From: Croceivirga thetidis
GTDB taxonomy: Bacteria; Bacteroidota; Bacteroidia; Flavobacteriales; Flavobacteriaceae
Direction of reading: 5' to 3'
Assembly: GCF_012272815.1 (NCBI RefSeq)
Contig: NZ_JAAWWL010000001.1
Span: 700,929 to 764,928, forward strand
DNA length: 64,000 nt
The number at the start of each line of letters is the position of its first letter. The stretch's first letter is position 1. A program made the translations under genes and the position numbers. Positions 18,327 to 27,585 of this stretch are shown here, one piece after another. Below the pieces are notes generated by a model. It was not told where the DNA came from. It did no database searches and was given only the letters and a program-made list of their open reading frames with translations.

Positions 18327-19032
18327 ATTCTTTCGTCGCATACGCCAAAAATTACTCGAAGAAAATCGCTTCAGTAAATACTTAATTTATGCTATCGGCG
18401 AAATTATTTTAGTCGTCATCGGAATTTTGATTGCCCTTGCAATTAACAATTGGAACACTGAAAATACCAATAGAAAAAAAGAAGCTTTGATACTGAAGCA
18501 AATCCATATGGATTTTCAAAGCAATAGAAACCAATTGGATAGTATAGTGCTCATCAATAAAAAGAAACAAAAAGCACTTACGATTTTTATCGATGCCTTA
18601 TTGACCGATCCCGGTGTTGCTGCCATAGATTCACTTTTGAAATACAATGCTGATATCTATACCATTAAAACCTTTAATCCTTCGAATGGTACCATTGAGG
18701 CCCTAATCAATTCCTCTTCATTTGAGTTGGTTCAAAATGATTCGTTACGAAACCTACTTGTTTCTTGGAAAGATGTATACAACGATTATGCTGAAGAAGA
18801 GCAATTGGAGCGCACTTATCAAATACAAAATTTCACCCCTTATTTACGGAAGAACTTTAACCGTTTGCAGCCCTATTCCCAAGAAAATCTTGAACTGCTT
18901 AAAACCGTTGAGTTTCAAAACACCTTTATTGATAAACGCTTGCTATGTGATTTTGTATTAGAGGCCATTGAACAAGAAAAAATCAATTCTTATATCGATG
19001 AGATAATTCGACTTTCAAAAGACCATGATTGA
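18319..19032 (+). CDS. DUF6090-type membrane protein, array copy B10 (last of block B)
   Basis: 237 residues. The anchor has LALAINNWNT (Gln41 to Ala). Middle motif FNPSNGTIEALINSSSFELV then QNDSLRNLLVSWKDVYNDYA, which matches A2 closely. Its last bases contain ATGATTGAATTG at 19025, which looks like the altered start of a missing next copy. The protein still ends in DHD, the ending typical of an 8-base overlap. Confidence 0.88.
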   Translation: MIKFFRRIRQKLLEENRFSKYLIYAIGEIILVVIGILIALAINNWNTENTNRKKEALILKQIHMDFQSNRNQLDSIVLINKKKQKALTIFIDALLTDPGVAAIDSLLKYNADIYTIKTFNPSNGTIEALINSSSFELVQNDSLRNLLVSWKDVYNDYAEEEQLERTYQIQNFTPYLRKNFNRLQPYSQENLELLKTVEFQNTFIDKRLLCDFVLEAIEQEKINSYIDEIIRLSKDHD

Positions 19033-19104
19033 ATTGAATTAACTAGTTCTTCGTCAAAACCCGTATCTTCCTGATACTAAAATCAAATCACAACACGAAT
19101 CACT

Positions 19105-22100
19105 ATGAAATTCATCCATCTTAAAAGAAAACCCCTATCCTTACTTTTTTTCGCTGCATTTATCGCAGTAAGTTTTGCCCAAACCGAGACAAAATTGATG
19201 CACCAGCCGGCTTTGAGTGATACCCATATCGCCTTTATTTATGCAGAAGACCTCTGGATAGCCAATAGGGATGGTTCCAATCCCAAACGTTTGACCATTG
19301 ACGAAGGTGTGGAATCCAATCCGGTTTTTTCGCCAGATGGTACCATGATCGCATTTAATGCGGAATATGATGGTAATTCCGATGCCTATATCGTTCCGGC
19401 GACCGGTGGTGTTCCCAAACGGTTGACCTGGCATCCGTATTTAGACTTGGTTCGTGATTTTACCCCAGACGGCAAGCACGTTCTTTTCTCGTCAAGAAGA
19501 AACGCACATACCAATCGGCATTTTCAATTGTTTACCGTGCCTGTAGAAGGCGGAACAATATCCCAATTGGATATACCGAACGGTTTTTGGGCCAGTTATT
19601 CCGATGACGCAAAGCATATAGCGTACAATACCTTATTCGATGCCTTTACCCAATGGAAACACTATCGCGGTGGACGCATTTCAAGAATTTGGGTATACAA
19701 TACTGAGGATCATAAAGTGGTTGAAATTCCAAAACCACAGGGCGGAAGTAATGATGTGCAACCACAATGGTTTGGCAACAAGGTATACTTTAGAAGTGAT
19801 CGTGATGGCGAATTTAATTTGTTCAGCTATGATATTGATAGCAAGGCTATCGCTAAACTCACTGATTATTCGGACTTTCCGGTAATCAACCCTAAAATGC
19901 ACAAAAGCAGTATCATTTATGAACACGCAGGAACCCTACATATCTACGATACCACGTCTGGGAATGATACCAAATTGACCCTTAACATCGCAACAGATTT
20001 ATTGGAACATCGTGAACGCTTTGTGTCTGGCCAGAACTACGTGCGTTCAGGTGGAATCTCTCCCTCTGGAGCTCGGGTAGTTTTGGATTTTAGAGGAGAT
20101 ATCGTCACCCTCCCTGCTAAAAAAGGGGATGCAAATAATCTAACACAAACCACGGGCACTCATGAGAAGTTTCCAGCTTGGTCACCAGATGGTAAATCGA
20201 TTGCCTACTGGTCTGATGCCACTGGGGAATATGCCTTGCATGTGAAAAGGATTGATAATGGCAGTGTCAAAGAAATTAAACCAATCGGTACAGGATTTTA
20301 TGGCAACATCCACTGGGCACATGACAGTAAGAAAGTTAGCTATGTTGACAATGGTCGCAATCTATATGTTACAAATGTTATTAGCTCAAAAACAACTAAA
20401 ATTGACCAGGATACCATGTTCGTGCCTGGGGATCTTAGAGAGCTATTCAGCGACTGGTCTTACGACTCAAATTGGATTGCCTACACCAAAATAATCGACA
20501 CGAATTTCGAAAAGGCATTTTTGTATTCGCTAGGTGAAAATAAGTCCTATGAATTGACCGATGGCCTATCAGATGTCACCGAACCAACTTTTGATTCCAG
20601 TGGAAAATATCTGTATTTATTAGCTTCAACAGATGCTGGTCCTGTGGTCAACTGGTTTGACCAATCGAATCAAGACAAAATCGCGACCAATTCAATTTAT
20701 GTGGTAACGCTTCAGAAAGACGTGGTATCCCCATTGAAAAAAGAAAATGATGAGGAAAAAGCTGCTGAGAAAGATGAAGAAGACAAACCAGAGGTTTTAA
20801 AAATAGATTGGAATGGCTTACAAAATAGAATGCTGGCCTTACCCCTTGAACCTGGGGCGTATGATAATCTGAATGCTGTAAAGGAAGGAGAACTATTTTA
20901 CACTACAACCAATGTGTTAGATGGTGATACCCAACTCAATAAATTCACCTTTGAAGAGCGGGAGGCCGAATCACTACTGCCGTTGGATTATTATGAAGTT
21001 GCCAGCGGTGGAGAGAAAATGTTTTATTACAGTGGCGGTTCGTGGTTCGTTTCAGATTTGGGCAAAAAATCAGAAGACGGCCCATTGGGTCTAGGTAAGA
21101 TTTCCATCAAAATAAATCCTAAGGATGAATGGAAAAATATCTTTAATGAAGCTTGGCGCGTAAACCGCGATTATTTCTATGATCCAGGCATGCATGGGGC
21201 AGATTGGAATGCCATGAAAGCGAAGTACGAACCTTTGGTTGCACATGCTTCTTGCAAGGATGACTTATACCGTGTTATGCAATGGATGTTCAGTGAGCTT
21301 GCTGTTGGACACCACCGCTTCGGAAGTGACGGGGATGAACTAAACAGTCCGGAGCGAATTACAGGTGGTCTATTGGGTGCGGATTATGCCGTCAAAAACA
21401 ACCGCTACCAAATCACTAAAATCTACGGTGGGTTAAACTGGACACCTGATTTAAGATCTCCACTGACTGAACCAGGGGTTATGGTCAAAGAAGGGGATTA
21501 CATTATCAGTGTTAATCGAAAGAATGTTTCTGGATCGGCTAATCTTTACAGCTTTTTCGAGAATACTGCGAATACCCTGGTTGATTTAAAGGTCAGTGCT
21601 AATGCCGATGGCAGTAACGCGAGAACCTATCAAGTTACACCACTTCGAACGGAATGGGCCATTCGCAACCGTGATTGGGTCGAGGGCAATATGAAAAAGG
21701 TTCATGAAGCCACCAATGGTCAAGTAGCCTATGTCTATGTTCCAAATACAGCAGGTGCTGGATTCGAATATTTTAAGCGCTATTTCTATCCACAAGCCAA
21801 TAAAAAGGCGATCATTATTGATGAGCGCTATAATGGAGGTGGGCAATTGGCCGATTACTACATAGACATACTTAAACGCCCGGTGCAATCGTATTGGAAT
21901 TTTAGATATGGAAAAGATTTAAAGGCACCTAGCGCTTCCATTCAAGGACCCAAGGTCATGTTAATTGATGAAACTGCTGGTTCTGGAGGCGATTACTTAC
22001 CGTGGATGTTCCGAAAATTCAAAATGGGAACCTTGGTAGGAAAACGCACCTGGGGCGGTTTGGTCGGTGTATTGGGCTATCCAGAATTCATTGATGGTGG

Positions 22101-22323
22101 AGTGGTCACTGCACCTAATGTGGCCTTCTATTCTGAGAATGGCTTTCGGGTCGAGAATGAAGGGGTGGCCCCTGACGTTGATGTGGAGCAATTACCAGAA
22201 CTGGTTGTCAAAGGTCAGGACCCGCAATTGGAAAAGGCCATTGAAATCGTGTTGAAGGAACTTGCTGAAAACCCTGCCAAGGAAATGTCGACTCCAGCAT
22301 ATCCTGTGCGGGTCAAAAACTGA
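19105..22323 (+). CDS. Secreted Tricorn-type protease (beta-propeller plus PDZ plus S41 protease)
   Basis: 1072 residues, the length of archaeal Tricorn (1071). Signal peptide to about residue 25 (FIAVSFAQ). Residues about 30-330 and 330-590 hold TolB/Tricorn-like propeller blades with repeated FSPDG, SPSGARV and WSPDGKS turns. A charged Lys/Glu linker lies near 550-570. Then come a helical region, a PDZ domain (about 765-850, VMVKEGDYIISVNRK) and the S41 core. Residues matching the Tricorn tetrad are His736/His737 in AVGHHRFGSD, Ser960 in ETAGSGGD and Glu1019 in NEGVAPDVD. It should degrade peptides in the periplasm. It lies between blocks B and C, 29 bases ahead of C1, and is the second large peptidase in the window. 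Confidence 0.93.
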   Translation: MKFIHLKRKPLSLLFFAAFIAVSFAQTETKLMHQPALSDTHIAFIYAEDLWIANRDGSNPKRLTIDEGVESNPVFSPDGTMIAFNAEYDGNSDAYIVPATGGVPKRLTWHPYLDLVRDFTPDGKHVLFSSRRNAHTNRHFQLFTVPVEGGTISQLDIPNGFWASYSDDAKHIAYNTLFDAFTQWKHYRGGRISRIWVYNTEDHKVVEIPKPQGGSNDVQPQWFGNKVYFRSDRDGEFNLFSYDIDSKAIAKLTDYSDFPVINPKMHKSSIIYEHAGTLHIYDTTSGNDTKLTLNIATDLLEHRERFVSGQNYVRSGGISPSGARVVLDFRGDIVTLPAKKGDANNLTQTTGTHEKFPAWSPDGKSIAYWSDATGEYALHVKRIDNGSVKEIKPIGTGFYGNIHWAHDSKKVSYVDNGRNLYVTNVISSKTTKIDQDTMFVPGDLRELFSDWSYDSNWIAYTKIIDTNFEKAFLYSLGENKSYELTDGLSDVTEPTFDSSGKYLYLLASTDAGPVVNWFDQSNQDKIATNSIYVVTLQKDVVSPLKKENDEEKAAEKDEEDKPEVLKIDWNGLQNRMLALPLEPGAYDNLNAVKEGELFYTTTNVLDGDTQLNKFTFEEREAESLLPLDYYEVASGGEKMFYYSGGSWFVSDLGKKSEDGPLGLGKISIKINPKDEWKNIFNEAWRVNRDYFYDPGMHGADWNAMKAKYEPLVAHASCKDDLYRVMQWMFSELAVGHHRFGSDGDELNSPERITGGLLGADYAVKNNRYQITKIYGGLNWTPDLRSPLTEPGVMVKEGDYIISVNRKNVSGSANLYSFFENTANTLVDLKVSANADGSNARTYQVTPLRTEWAIRNRDWVEGNMKKVHEATNGQVAYVYVPNTAGAGFEYFKRYFYPQANKKAIIIDERYNGGGQLADYYIDILKRPVQSYWNFRYGKDLKAPSASIQGPKVMLIDETAGSGGDYLPWMFRKFKMGTLVGKRTWGGLVGVLGYPEFIDGGVVTAPNVAFYSENGFRVENEGVAPDVDVEQLPELVVKGQDPQLEKAIEIVLKELAENPAKEMSTPAYPVRVKN

Positions 22324-22352
22324 TTTCGTTCCCCATGTAAGCGAAAGAAGCA

Positions 22353-23129
22353 ATGATTAAATTTTTCCGGCACATTCGGCAAAAACTGCTAAACGAAGGA
22401 AAATCCTCGAAATACCTAACCTATGCCATAGGGGAAATAGCATTGGTGGTTTTTGGTATCCTCATTGCTTTACAGATCAATAATTGGAACAACGACAGAC
22501 TCAATGTTCAAAAGGAAATTTGGTACTTGGATAACATTGCCAACGATATGTTCAATCAAAAGAGTGGATTGCTCCAATTAAAAAAGGAGTACTTGAATTC
22601 CGTTTCGGTCTCGGAGAACTTATTACTCGACGTTAAAGTTTCTAAGCAGTATGAAAGTATTGACAGTCTCTCCCAAAAATTGAACCAATTGATGACCTCA
22701 CATTCGTATCGAAATATTGATAATACCTATCGTGAAATGGTTTCATCAGGTCAGGTCTCTTTAATTGAAAATGATAGTTTGATTTTAGAGATCATTGACT
22801 TTTACATTTACTCTTCAGAAGTCGAGGAAATGTTCAAGGTGAATCAAGACCAATTGTTTTTTGGAGAAATATTTCCTGTGCTTAACAAATATGCTCAAGT
22901 AGATATTTCGGATTACACAGAAAACAAGGCCATCGTTTTTGAAGACGAAGAAATCAGTGGATTTCTGAAAAACGAACTAAAAAATTCTAAGAACAAACTT
23001 GAACTCACCAATGCCATTCGAAATAAACTCAAAATTCTTCACGATTTTTTAATTACGATAGAAGAATCCCTTGATGAAGTCAACAGGATTATTGGTAAGA
23101 TCGACATGGAAATTGAAAATCTGAAATGA
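22353..23129 (+). CDS. DUF6090-type membrane protein, array copy C1 (first of block C)
   Basis: 258 residues. The anchor is the most divergent at the start of block C ([38 protein letters not shown]). Middle motif NTYREMVSSGQVSLIENDSL, then ILEIIDFYIYSS. The C-terminus is long, acidic and helical, ending in KIDMEIENLK, and is probably a coiled coil. It does not overlap the protease before it (29-base gap) but overlaps C2 by 4 bases. Confidence 0.88.
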   Translation: MIKFFRHIRQKLLNEGKSSKYLTYAIGEIALVVFGILIALQINNWNNDRLNVQKEIWYLDNIANDMFNQKSGLLQLKKEYLNSVSVSENLLLDVKVSKQYESIDSLSQKLNQLMTSHSYRNIDNTYREMVSSGQVSLIENDSLILEIIDFYIYSSEVEEMFKVNQDQLFFGEIFPVLNKYAQVDISDYTENKAIVFEDEEISGFLKNELKNSKNKLELTNAIRNKLKILHDFLITIEESLDEVNRIIGKIDMEIENLK

Positions 23130-23887
23130 TAAAATTCTTCCGACGAATACGGCAAAAATTAATATCTGAGAAGTCATTCTCTAAGTACCTGTTCTACGCC
23201 ACGGGGGAGATTGTATTGGTTGTTATTGGAATTTTAATCGCTCTTAAGATAAACAACTGGAACACAGAAACAATTGAACAAAAACAAGAGTTGAAACTAG
23301 TTCATCGATTAAACTCTGATTTAAAAAACAACCTAGCCGAAGTAAAGGATATTCAATCGAGGTTGATAATCAACCAACAGGGTATTGATAGCCTGATTAG
23401 CGGTTTAAAAAAGAATAGCTATACCGACATGGTTCCATTTTATATGAACTTTGCGCAACGCAAAACCTTTTTTACCAATTCGAGTACTGCATACCAAATG
23501 ATTCGAAATGGAATGGCGAACTATTTCTCCAATGATCAAATATTGGAACCAGTTCTCAATTTATACGAAATAGACTTTGAAGAAATCAATGAACGACAGG
23601 AACAATTGCATCAGGAAATCGACTATTTAAAACGTAATTTTATTTTTAATGAATTCGAGCCTGCCCCCAGAAAAATGCAATTCAAATTCAATGATTTTGA
23701 TAAGGTATCCAATGATTTGTTCGTGCCCATTGACTTTAATCAGCTTTCAAATAATAAAGCCTTTTTGAATAACCTCATTCAATTGAGACAATCGGTTGAT
23801 AATCGATTGGTTAATTTAGAAGAAACCCAAGAAAAGATTGAAAAGACCCTTGAAACAATTGAAGGAGTATTAAAAAACAGCCAATGA
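23126..23887 (+). CDS. DUF6090-type membrane protein, array copy C2
   Basis: 253 residues. The anchor has YATGE and LALKINNWNT, a lysine right after the helix. The middle motif is degenerate: NSSTAYQMIRNGMANYFSND, then QILEPVLNLYEIDF. A proline-rich segment (FEPAPRKMQF) follows. The C-terminal 35 residues are a strongly helical Glu/Lys repeat. It overlaps C3 by 4 bases. Confidence 0.87.
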   Translation: MIKFFRRIRQKLISEKSFSKYLFYATGEIVLVVIGILIALKINNWNTETIEQKQELKLVHRLNSDLKNNLAEVKDIQSRLIINQQGIDSLISGLKKNSYTDMVPFYMNFAQRKTFFTNSSTAYQMIRNGMANYFSNDQILEPVLNLYEIDFEEINERQEQLHQEIDYLKRNFIFNEFEPAPRKMQFKFNDFDKVSNDLFVPIDFNQLSNNKAFLNNLIQLRQSVDNRLVNLEETQEKIEKTLETIEGVLKNSQ

Positions 23888-24594
23888 TCAAATTTTTCCG
23901 TCGCATTCGCCAAAAACTGCTTTCTGAGAACCGTTTCTCAAAGTATTTGGTTTATGCAATTGGTGAAATTATATTGGTCATGGTAGGCATACTTCTGGCG
24001 TTACAGGTAAATACATGGAATGCAAACCGAGAAGATAGGGAACGTGAGGCTCTACTTATTCAACAGCTTCACTTAGAAATGCAAGATAATCTGGAGCAAT
24101 TCAAAACCGTTCAAGAAAATATTTCTAGGCTTGTAAATTCAGGAAAGGAAATTGTTTCCGTTTTTCCGCTTAATGCAAAAAACGTTCAAGAAGAACCGTT
24201 TCAAAGCAATTTTCTTGACTTTCTATATTGTCCTTCCTTTGACCCATACCAAGGCACTATAAAATCAATCATAAGCAGCGGTAACCTCAATCTTATTCAA
24301 AATGATCAACTGCGAAAGTTAATTGTAACTTGGGAGGATGTGGTCCGTGATTACAAAGAAGAAGAGCAAATTGCGTGGGAATACGGTTATGAGATCATGG
24401 ATTGGTCCACCGAAAATTTTCCAAACCCGAATTTTGTAGAGCCAGAGTGGGAAAATGCTAATTTTAGAGGTCTACAAAGTAAGATGGGTGAAAAAATCAA
24501 TCGCTATGAGTATTGTATCGTTGGAGAAGATGTAAAAAACCTAGAAAAACATATTCAAAACATCATAGCATTAACCACACCTTCTAAGCAATGA
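23884..24594 (+). CDS. DUF6090-type membrane protein, array copy C3
   Basis: 236 residues, the shortest. Anchor with LVMVGILLALQVNTWNA. Middle motif FDPYQGTIKSIISSGNLNLI, then QNDQLRKLIVTWEDV and KEEEQ, the A2/B10 subtype. After that it carries an Asn/Pro/Trp-rich stretch (DWSTENFPNPNFVEPEWENA) and two Cys (FLYCPSF and EYCIVG). It overlaps C4 by 4 bases. Confidence 0.88.
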   Translation: MIKFFRRIRQKLLSENRFSKYLVYAIGEIILVMVGILLALQVNTWNANREDREREALLIQQLHLEMQDNLEQFKTVQENISRLVNSGKEIVSVFPLNAKNVQEEPFQSNFLDFLYCPSFDPYQGTIKSIISSGNLNLIQNDQLRKLIVTWEDVVRDYKEEEQIAWEYGYEIMDWSTENFPNPNFVEPEWENANFRGLQSKMGEKINRYEYCIVGEDVKNLEKHIQNIIALTTPSKQ

Positions 24595-25334
24595 TTAAGT
24601 TCTTTCGTCGCATTCGTCAAAAACTACTTTCTGAAAACAAATTCAGTAAGTACCTCTTATACGCTATTGGCGAAATTGTATTGGTGGTCATCGGAATTCT
24701 GATTGCACTGCAGATTAATAACTGGAATGAGAACAAGAAAACAGAAGTCTCCTTCGATCAGTTCGTAATTGAGTTTAAGCAAGAGCTGCAATACAACATT
24801 CAAGACCTTAAGGTCGCCATCGCCGAACTAGAACATCAAATGGAGATCAAAAAGAAGCTTTTAACCAATAATTCCCTTGATACTTTACCACTAGATTCAC
24901 TCGAAGCACAAATTGAATCGAAATATATTAATGTAGGTTATAACCCAACCATTCTTAGGCGTTTTGAGAACGCCCAAATCGGAGCTTATGGTCAATACGA
25001 TTCAATATTTATCAAATTACAGAATTTCTATGGCTATCACTGGCCAGAATTCGAAAAGGCAAAACAATGGCATAACAATCAAGTTGATATTGAAGATGAA
25101 TGGTGGCGTTATGGCCAAAACAGCTATGAGTTAAATCTGGCAACTGAAGAAAATTTGCTATTAAACGATTCAACCAATCGAAAAAAAGAACTTCTCAAGC
25201 TTTTGCACTCCCCTAAGGTTCGAAACATGCTAAAATCTGATTATTCAAGAAAAAAAAGGCTTAAGCCATATTTTGAATATCATTTGGAAATGGCCAATGA
25301 GCCCTTAGAACTGATAAACAGCCAGATTAAATGA
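24591..25334 (+). CDS. DUF6090-type membrane protein, array copy C4 (divergent outer domain)
   Basis: 247 residues. The anchor is the array consensus, yet the outer domain lacks the usual 'SG..LI.ND.LR' motif. The corresponding place reads NPTILRRFENAQIGAYGQYD then SIFIKLQNFYGYHW, followed by a Trp/His-rich section (KAKQWHNNQVDIEDEWWRYG). This is the clearest case of a normal anchor joined to an unlike outer domain. It overlaps C5 by 4 bases. Confidence 0.87.
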   Translation: MIKFFRRIRQKLLSENKFSKYLLYAIGEIVLVVIGILIALQINNWNENKKTEVSFDQFVIEFKQELQYNIQDLKVAIAELEHQMEIKKKLLTNNSLDTLPLDSLEAQIESKYINVGYNPTILRRFENAQIGAYGQYDSIFIKLQNFYGYHWPEFEKAKQWHNNQVDIEDEWWRYGQNSYELNLATEENLLLNDSTNRKKELLKLLHSPKVRNMLKSDYSRKKRLKPYFEYHLEMANEPLELINSQIK

Positions 25335-26071
25335 TAAAGTTCTTTCGCAAGATTCGTCAAAAACTCCTTTCTGAAAACAAGTTTTCGAAGTACTTACTTT
25401 ATGCCATCGGCGAAATCATTCTCGTTGTCATTGGTATTCTTATTGCCCTTCAAATTAATACCTGGAACGAGAAGCGAAAGGCCAATAATGATGAGCAACG
25501 GCTCATAGCCGACCTGAATACTGAATTTCAGAACAATTACGATGAGCTTAAAGTTGACATCAAAAGATTACAACGAGTCGTTGACGCCTCTGGCAAACTT
25601 CTAGTCTTGCTGCAAGAACCTGAGTCTCAAATAGGGGTGTTGGAATTGGACAGTCTAATCAGTGAATCGCTGACCACACCCACTTGGAACCCTAGTTTTT
25701 TTGTTATTGAAGAACTCAAAAAATCAGGCGGCTTTGCCCAATTGAAAAATGCTGAATTAAAAACAGCTCTGCTGGAATGGGAGCGTTATTACACTAACCT
25801 ATTGGAAGTCGAAGCCATATTTTCAAGGTCCTTCCATTACTTTATCGACTATCTTACCGAACATGGGTCAATCCGTAATGTCGACGATAAGAATCCTGGA
25901 TTCAATGTTGGGATTTCACGGTTATCAAAAGGTAACATCTCCCTATTAACCGACTATCGATTTGAAAACCATATCGATAACATACATGTCACTAGTTTAG
26001 ATGAACTGCATAAATACCAAATGGCATTGACAAAAATCGAAACGATATTGACCCGCAGTAAATCCCAATGA
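25331..26071 (+). CDS. DUF6090-type membrane protein, array copy C5
   Basis: 246 residues. Anchor RKIRQKLLSENKFSKYLLYA with INTWNE. Middle motif WNPSFFVIEELKKSGGFAQL, then KNAELKTALLEWERYYTNLL. The late segment YRFENHIDN is shared with C8 (IQFENHIAQ). Four bases separate its stop from C6. Confidence 0.88.
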   Translation: MIKFFRKIRQKLLSENKFSKYLLYAIGEIILVVIGILIALQINTWNEKRKANNDEQRLIADLNTEFQNNYDELKVDIKRLQRVVDASGKLLVLLQEPESQIGVLELDSLISESLTTPTWNPSFFVIEELKKSGGFAQLKNAELKTALLEWERYYTNLLEVEAIFSRSFHYFIDYLTEHGSIRNVDDKNPGFNVGISRLSKGNISLLTDYRFENHIDNIHVTSLDELHKYQMALTKIETILTRSKSQ

Positions 26072-26075
26072 CAAT

Positions 26076-26840
26076 ATGATTAAATTCTTTCGCCGCATCC
26101 GCCAAAAACTGCTTACTGAAAACAAGTTTTCGAAGTATCTCCTTTATGCCATTGGTGAAATCATACTGGTGGTGATTGGTATTTTGATTGCATTGCAAAT
26201 CAATACCTGGAACCAACAAAAACAAACCATAGCGAAAGAACGGAATTACCTTTCACTTATCAAACAAGAGATGGGGACAAATCTCGAAGCAATAAGGGTA
26301 GAGCAAGAAGTATTGGATGACTTTCTAAAAAATGTAACCAAGATGTTAGCGTTGTATGGCGCTCCACAAGTAGAGTTGACCAATAAAGAACTGTCTGAAA
26401 TATTAGTACCCATTTTGAGTCGAGATATGGACATTTACTTTAAAGACGGCACTTTAAACGAAATTATATCGACGGGAAACCTTAAGGATATTACTAATGA
26501 TAGTATTCGAAATATTTTGGCCTCAATCAGTGGAAATTTAGAACGTGTAAGAGCACAAGAAACACGGGTCAACAATTACATCTCAAAAAGCAATGCCTTT
26601 ATCGAAAAGGAAGGTTCTATAAAACAGGTGATAACTGATGTTGGTTATGATAAAGAATATGGTATTCCCTTACATTCCAGTGGAAATGGTAACCTACATT
26701 TGGTGAAAAGCGAAGAATTTGAAAACATTATGGTTTTTGCATCCTTGGTCGCCACTAGCCTTGATGAAGAATACTATTCCGTTTTTGAAAAAGAAATCAA
26801 GACGCTTATTGAATTAATCGATATAGAGCTAGAAAGATAA
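26076..26840 (+). CDS. DUF6090-type membrane protein, array copy C6
   Basis: 254 residues. Anchor RRIRQKLLTENKFSKYLLYA with INTWNQ. Middle motif FKDGTLNEIISTGNLKDITN, then DSIRNILASISG, close to A4. A glycine/serine-rich piece (GIPLHSSGNGNLHLV) follows. It starts with ATGATTAAA but does not overlap the gene before; four bases lie between. Confidence 0.88.
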   Translation: MIKFFRRIRQKLLTENKFSKYLLYAIGEIILVVIGILIALQINTWNQQKQTIAKERNYLSLIKQEMGTNLEAIRVEQEVLDDFLKNVTKMLALYGAPQVELTNKELSEILVPILSRDMDIYFKDGTLNEIISTGNLKDITNDSIRNILASISGNLERVRAQETRVNNYISKSNAFIEKEGSIKQVITDVGYDKEYGIPLHSSGNGNLHLVKSEEFENIMVFASLVATSLDEEYYSVFEKEIKTLIELIDIELER

Positions 26841-26844
26841 TCGA

Positions 26845-27585
26845 ATGCTAAAATTCTTCCGTAAAATCCGTCAAAAACTGCTCTCTGAAAACAAGTTTTC
26901 GAAGTACCTACTCTATGCGGTTGGTGAAATTGTGTTGGTGGTCATTGGGATTCTGATTGCGCTGCAGATTAATAATTGGAATGAGGCTAAAAAATCCAAA
27001 GAAAAAGAACGTCAGGTTTTGACTGAAATACTTTCAGATTTACAGTACACGCTCGAAAACTGTGATTATGTTATCCATAGAAGAGAAAACAACTTAAAAA
27101 AGACAATTCAATCCCAAAAAATGATAATAGCTATTATTGATTCCAATCAGCAATACCATGATTCATTGGGGATATATTTTAGGGCATCATATGCCTATGA
27201 CGAAGTAGATTACAAAACTAGTGGTTACCAATCTTTGGTCTCAATTGGCACTGACCTGATCAATGATGCCGAGATTAGGGCAAAAATCGGTAAGTTTTAC
27301 ACCTCATCGATATCTGAAACAAAAGAAACCTTTAATGAAGTGAAACTAGATTTTCATAATTATATGATAGATTATTTTAGGGAGAAGTTTACATCAGAAA
27401 ATGTGGATTCAGCAATTAAGCCTCTTCATCCAAATGATTTTGAAGCACTAAAAAAAGATAAAGGATATAGACAATCATTACTCACCTTTTTAGAAGTCAA
27501 TCAAGCCTATTTAGAAAGACTGGAATACATGCAAGATGAGATTCAGATTCTGAAGAAGAATATTGAAAATTATATCGATGATTAA
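26845..27585 (+). CDS. DUF6090-type membrane protein, array copy C7
   Basis: 246 residues starting MLKFF. Anchor RKIRQKLLSENKFSKYLLYA. Middle motif SGYQSLVSIGTDLINDAEIR, then AKIGKFYTSS, the B4/B5/B9 subtype; the later PNDFEALKKDKGYRQSL matches PNDYEALKTNVEFGNFL of B9. One Cys in ENCDYV. It ends in IDD through an 8-base overlap with C8. Confidence 0.88.
   Translation: MLKFFRKIRQKLLSENKFSKYLLYAVGEIVLVVIGILIALQINNWNEAKKSKEKERQVLTEILSDLQYTLENCDYVIHRRENNLKKTIQSQKMIIAIIDSNQQYHDSLGIYFRASYAYDEVDYKTSGYQSLVSIGTDLINDAEIRAKIGKFYTSSISETKETFNEVKLDFHNYMIDYFREKFTSENVDSAIKPLHPNDFEALKKDKGYRQSLLTFLEVNQAYLERLEYMQDEIQILKKNIENYIDD

Noticed and set aside
27563-27577. Upstream ATG giving copy C8 five extra residues
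   Set aside because: All other copies start at MIKFF or MLKFF; the ATG at 27578 restores this and the 8-base joint.
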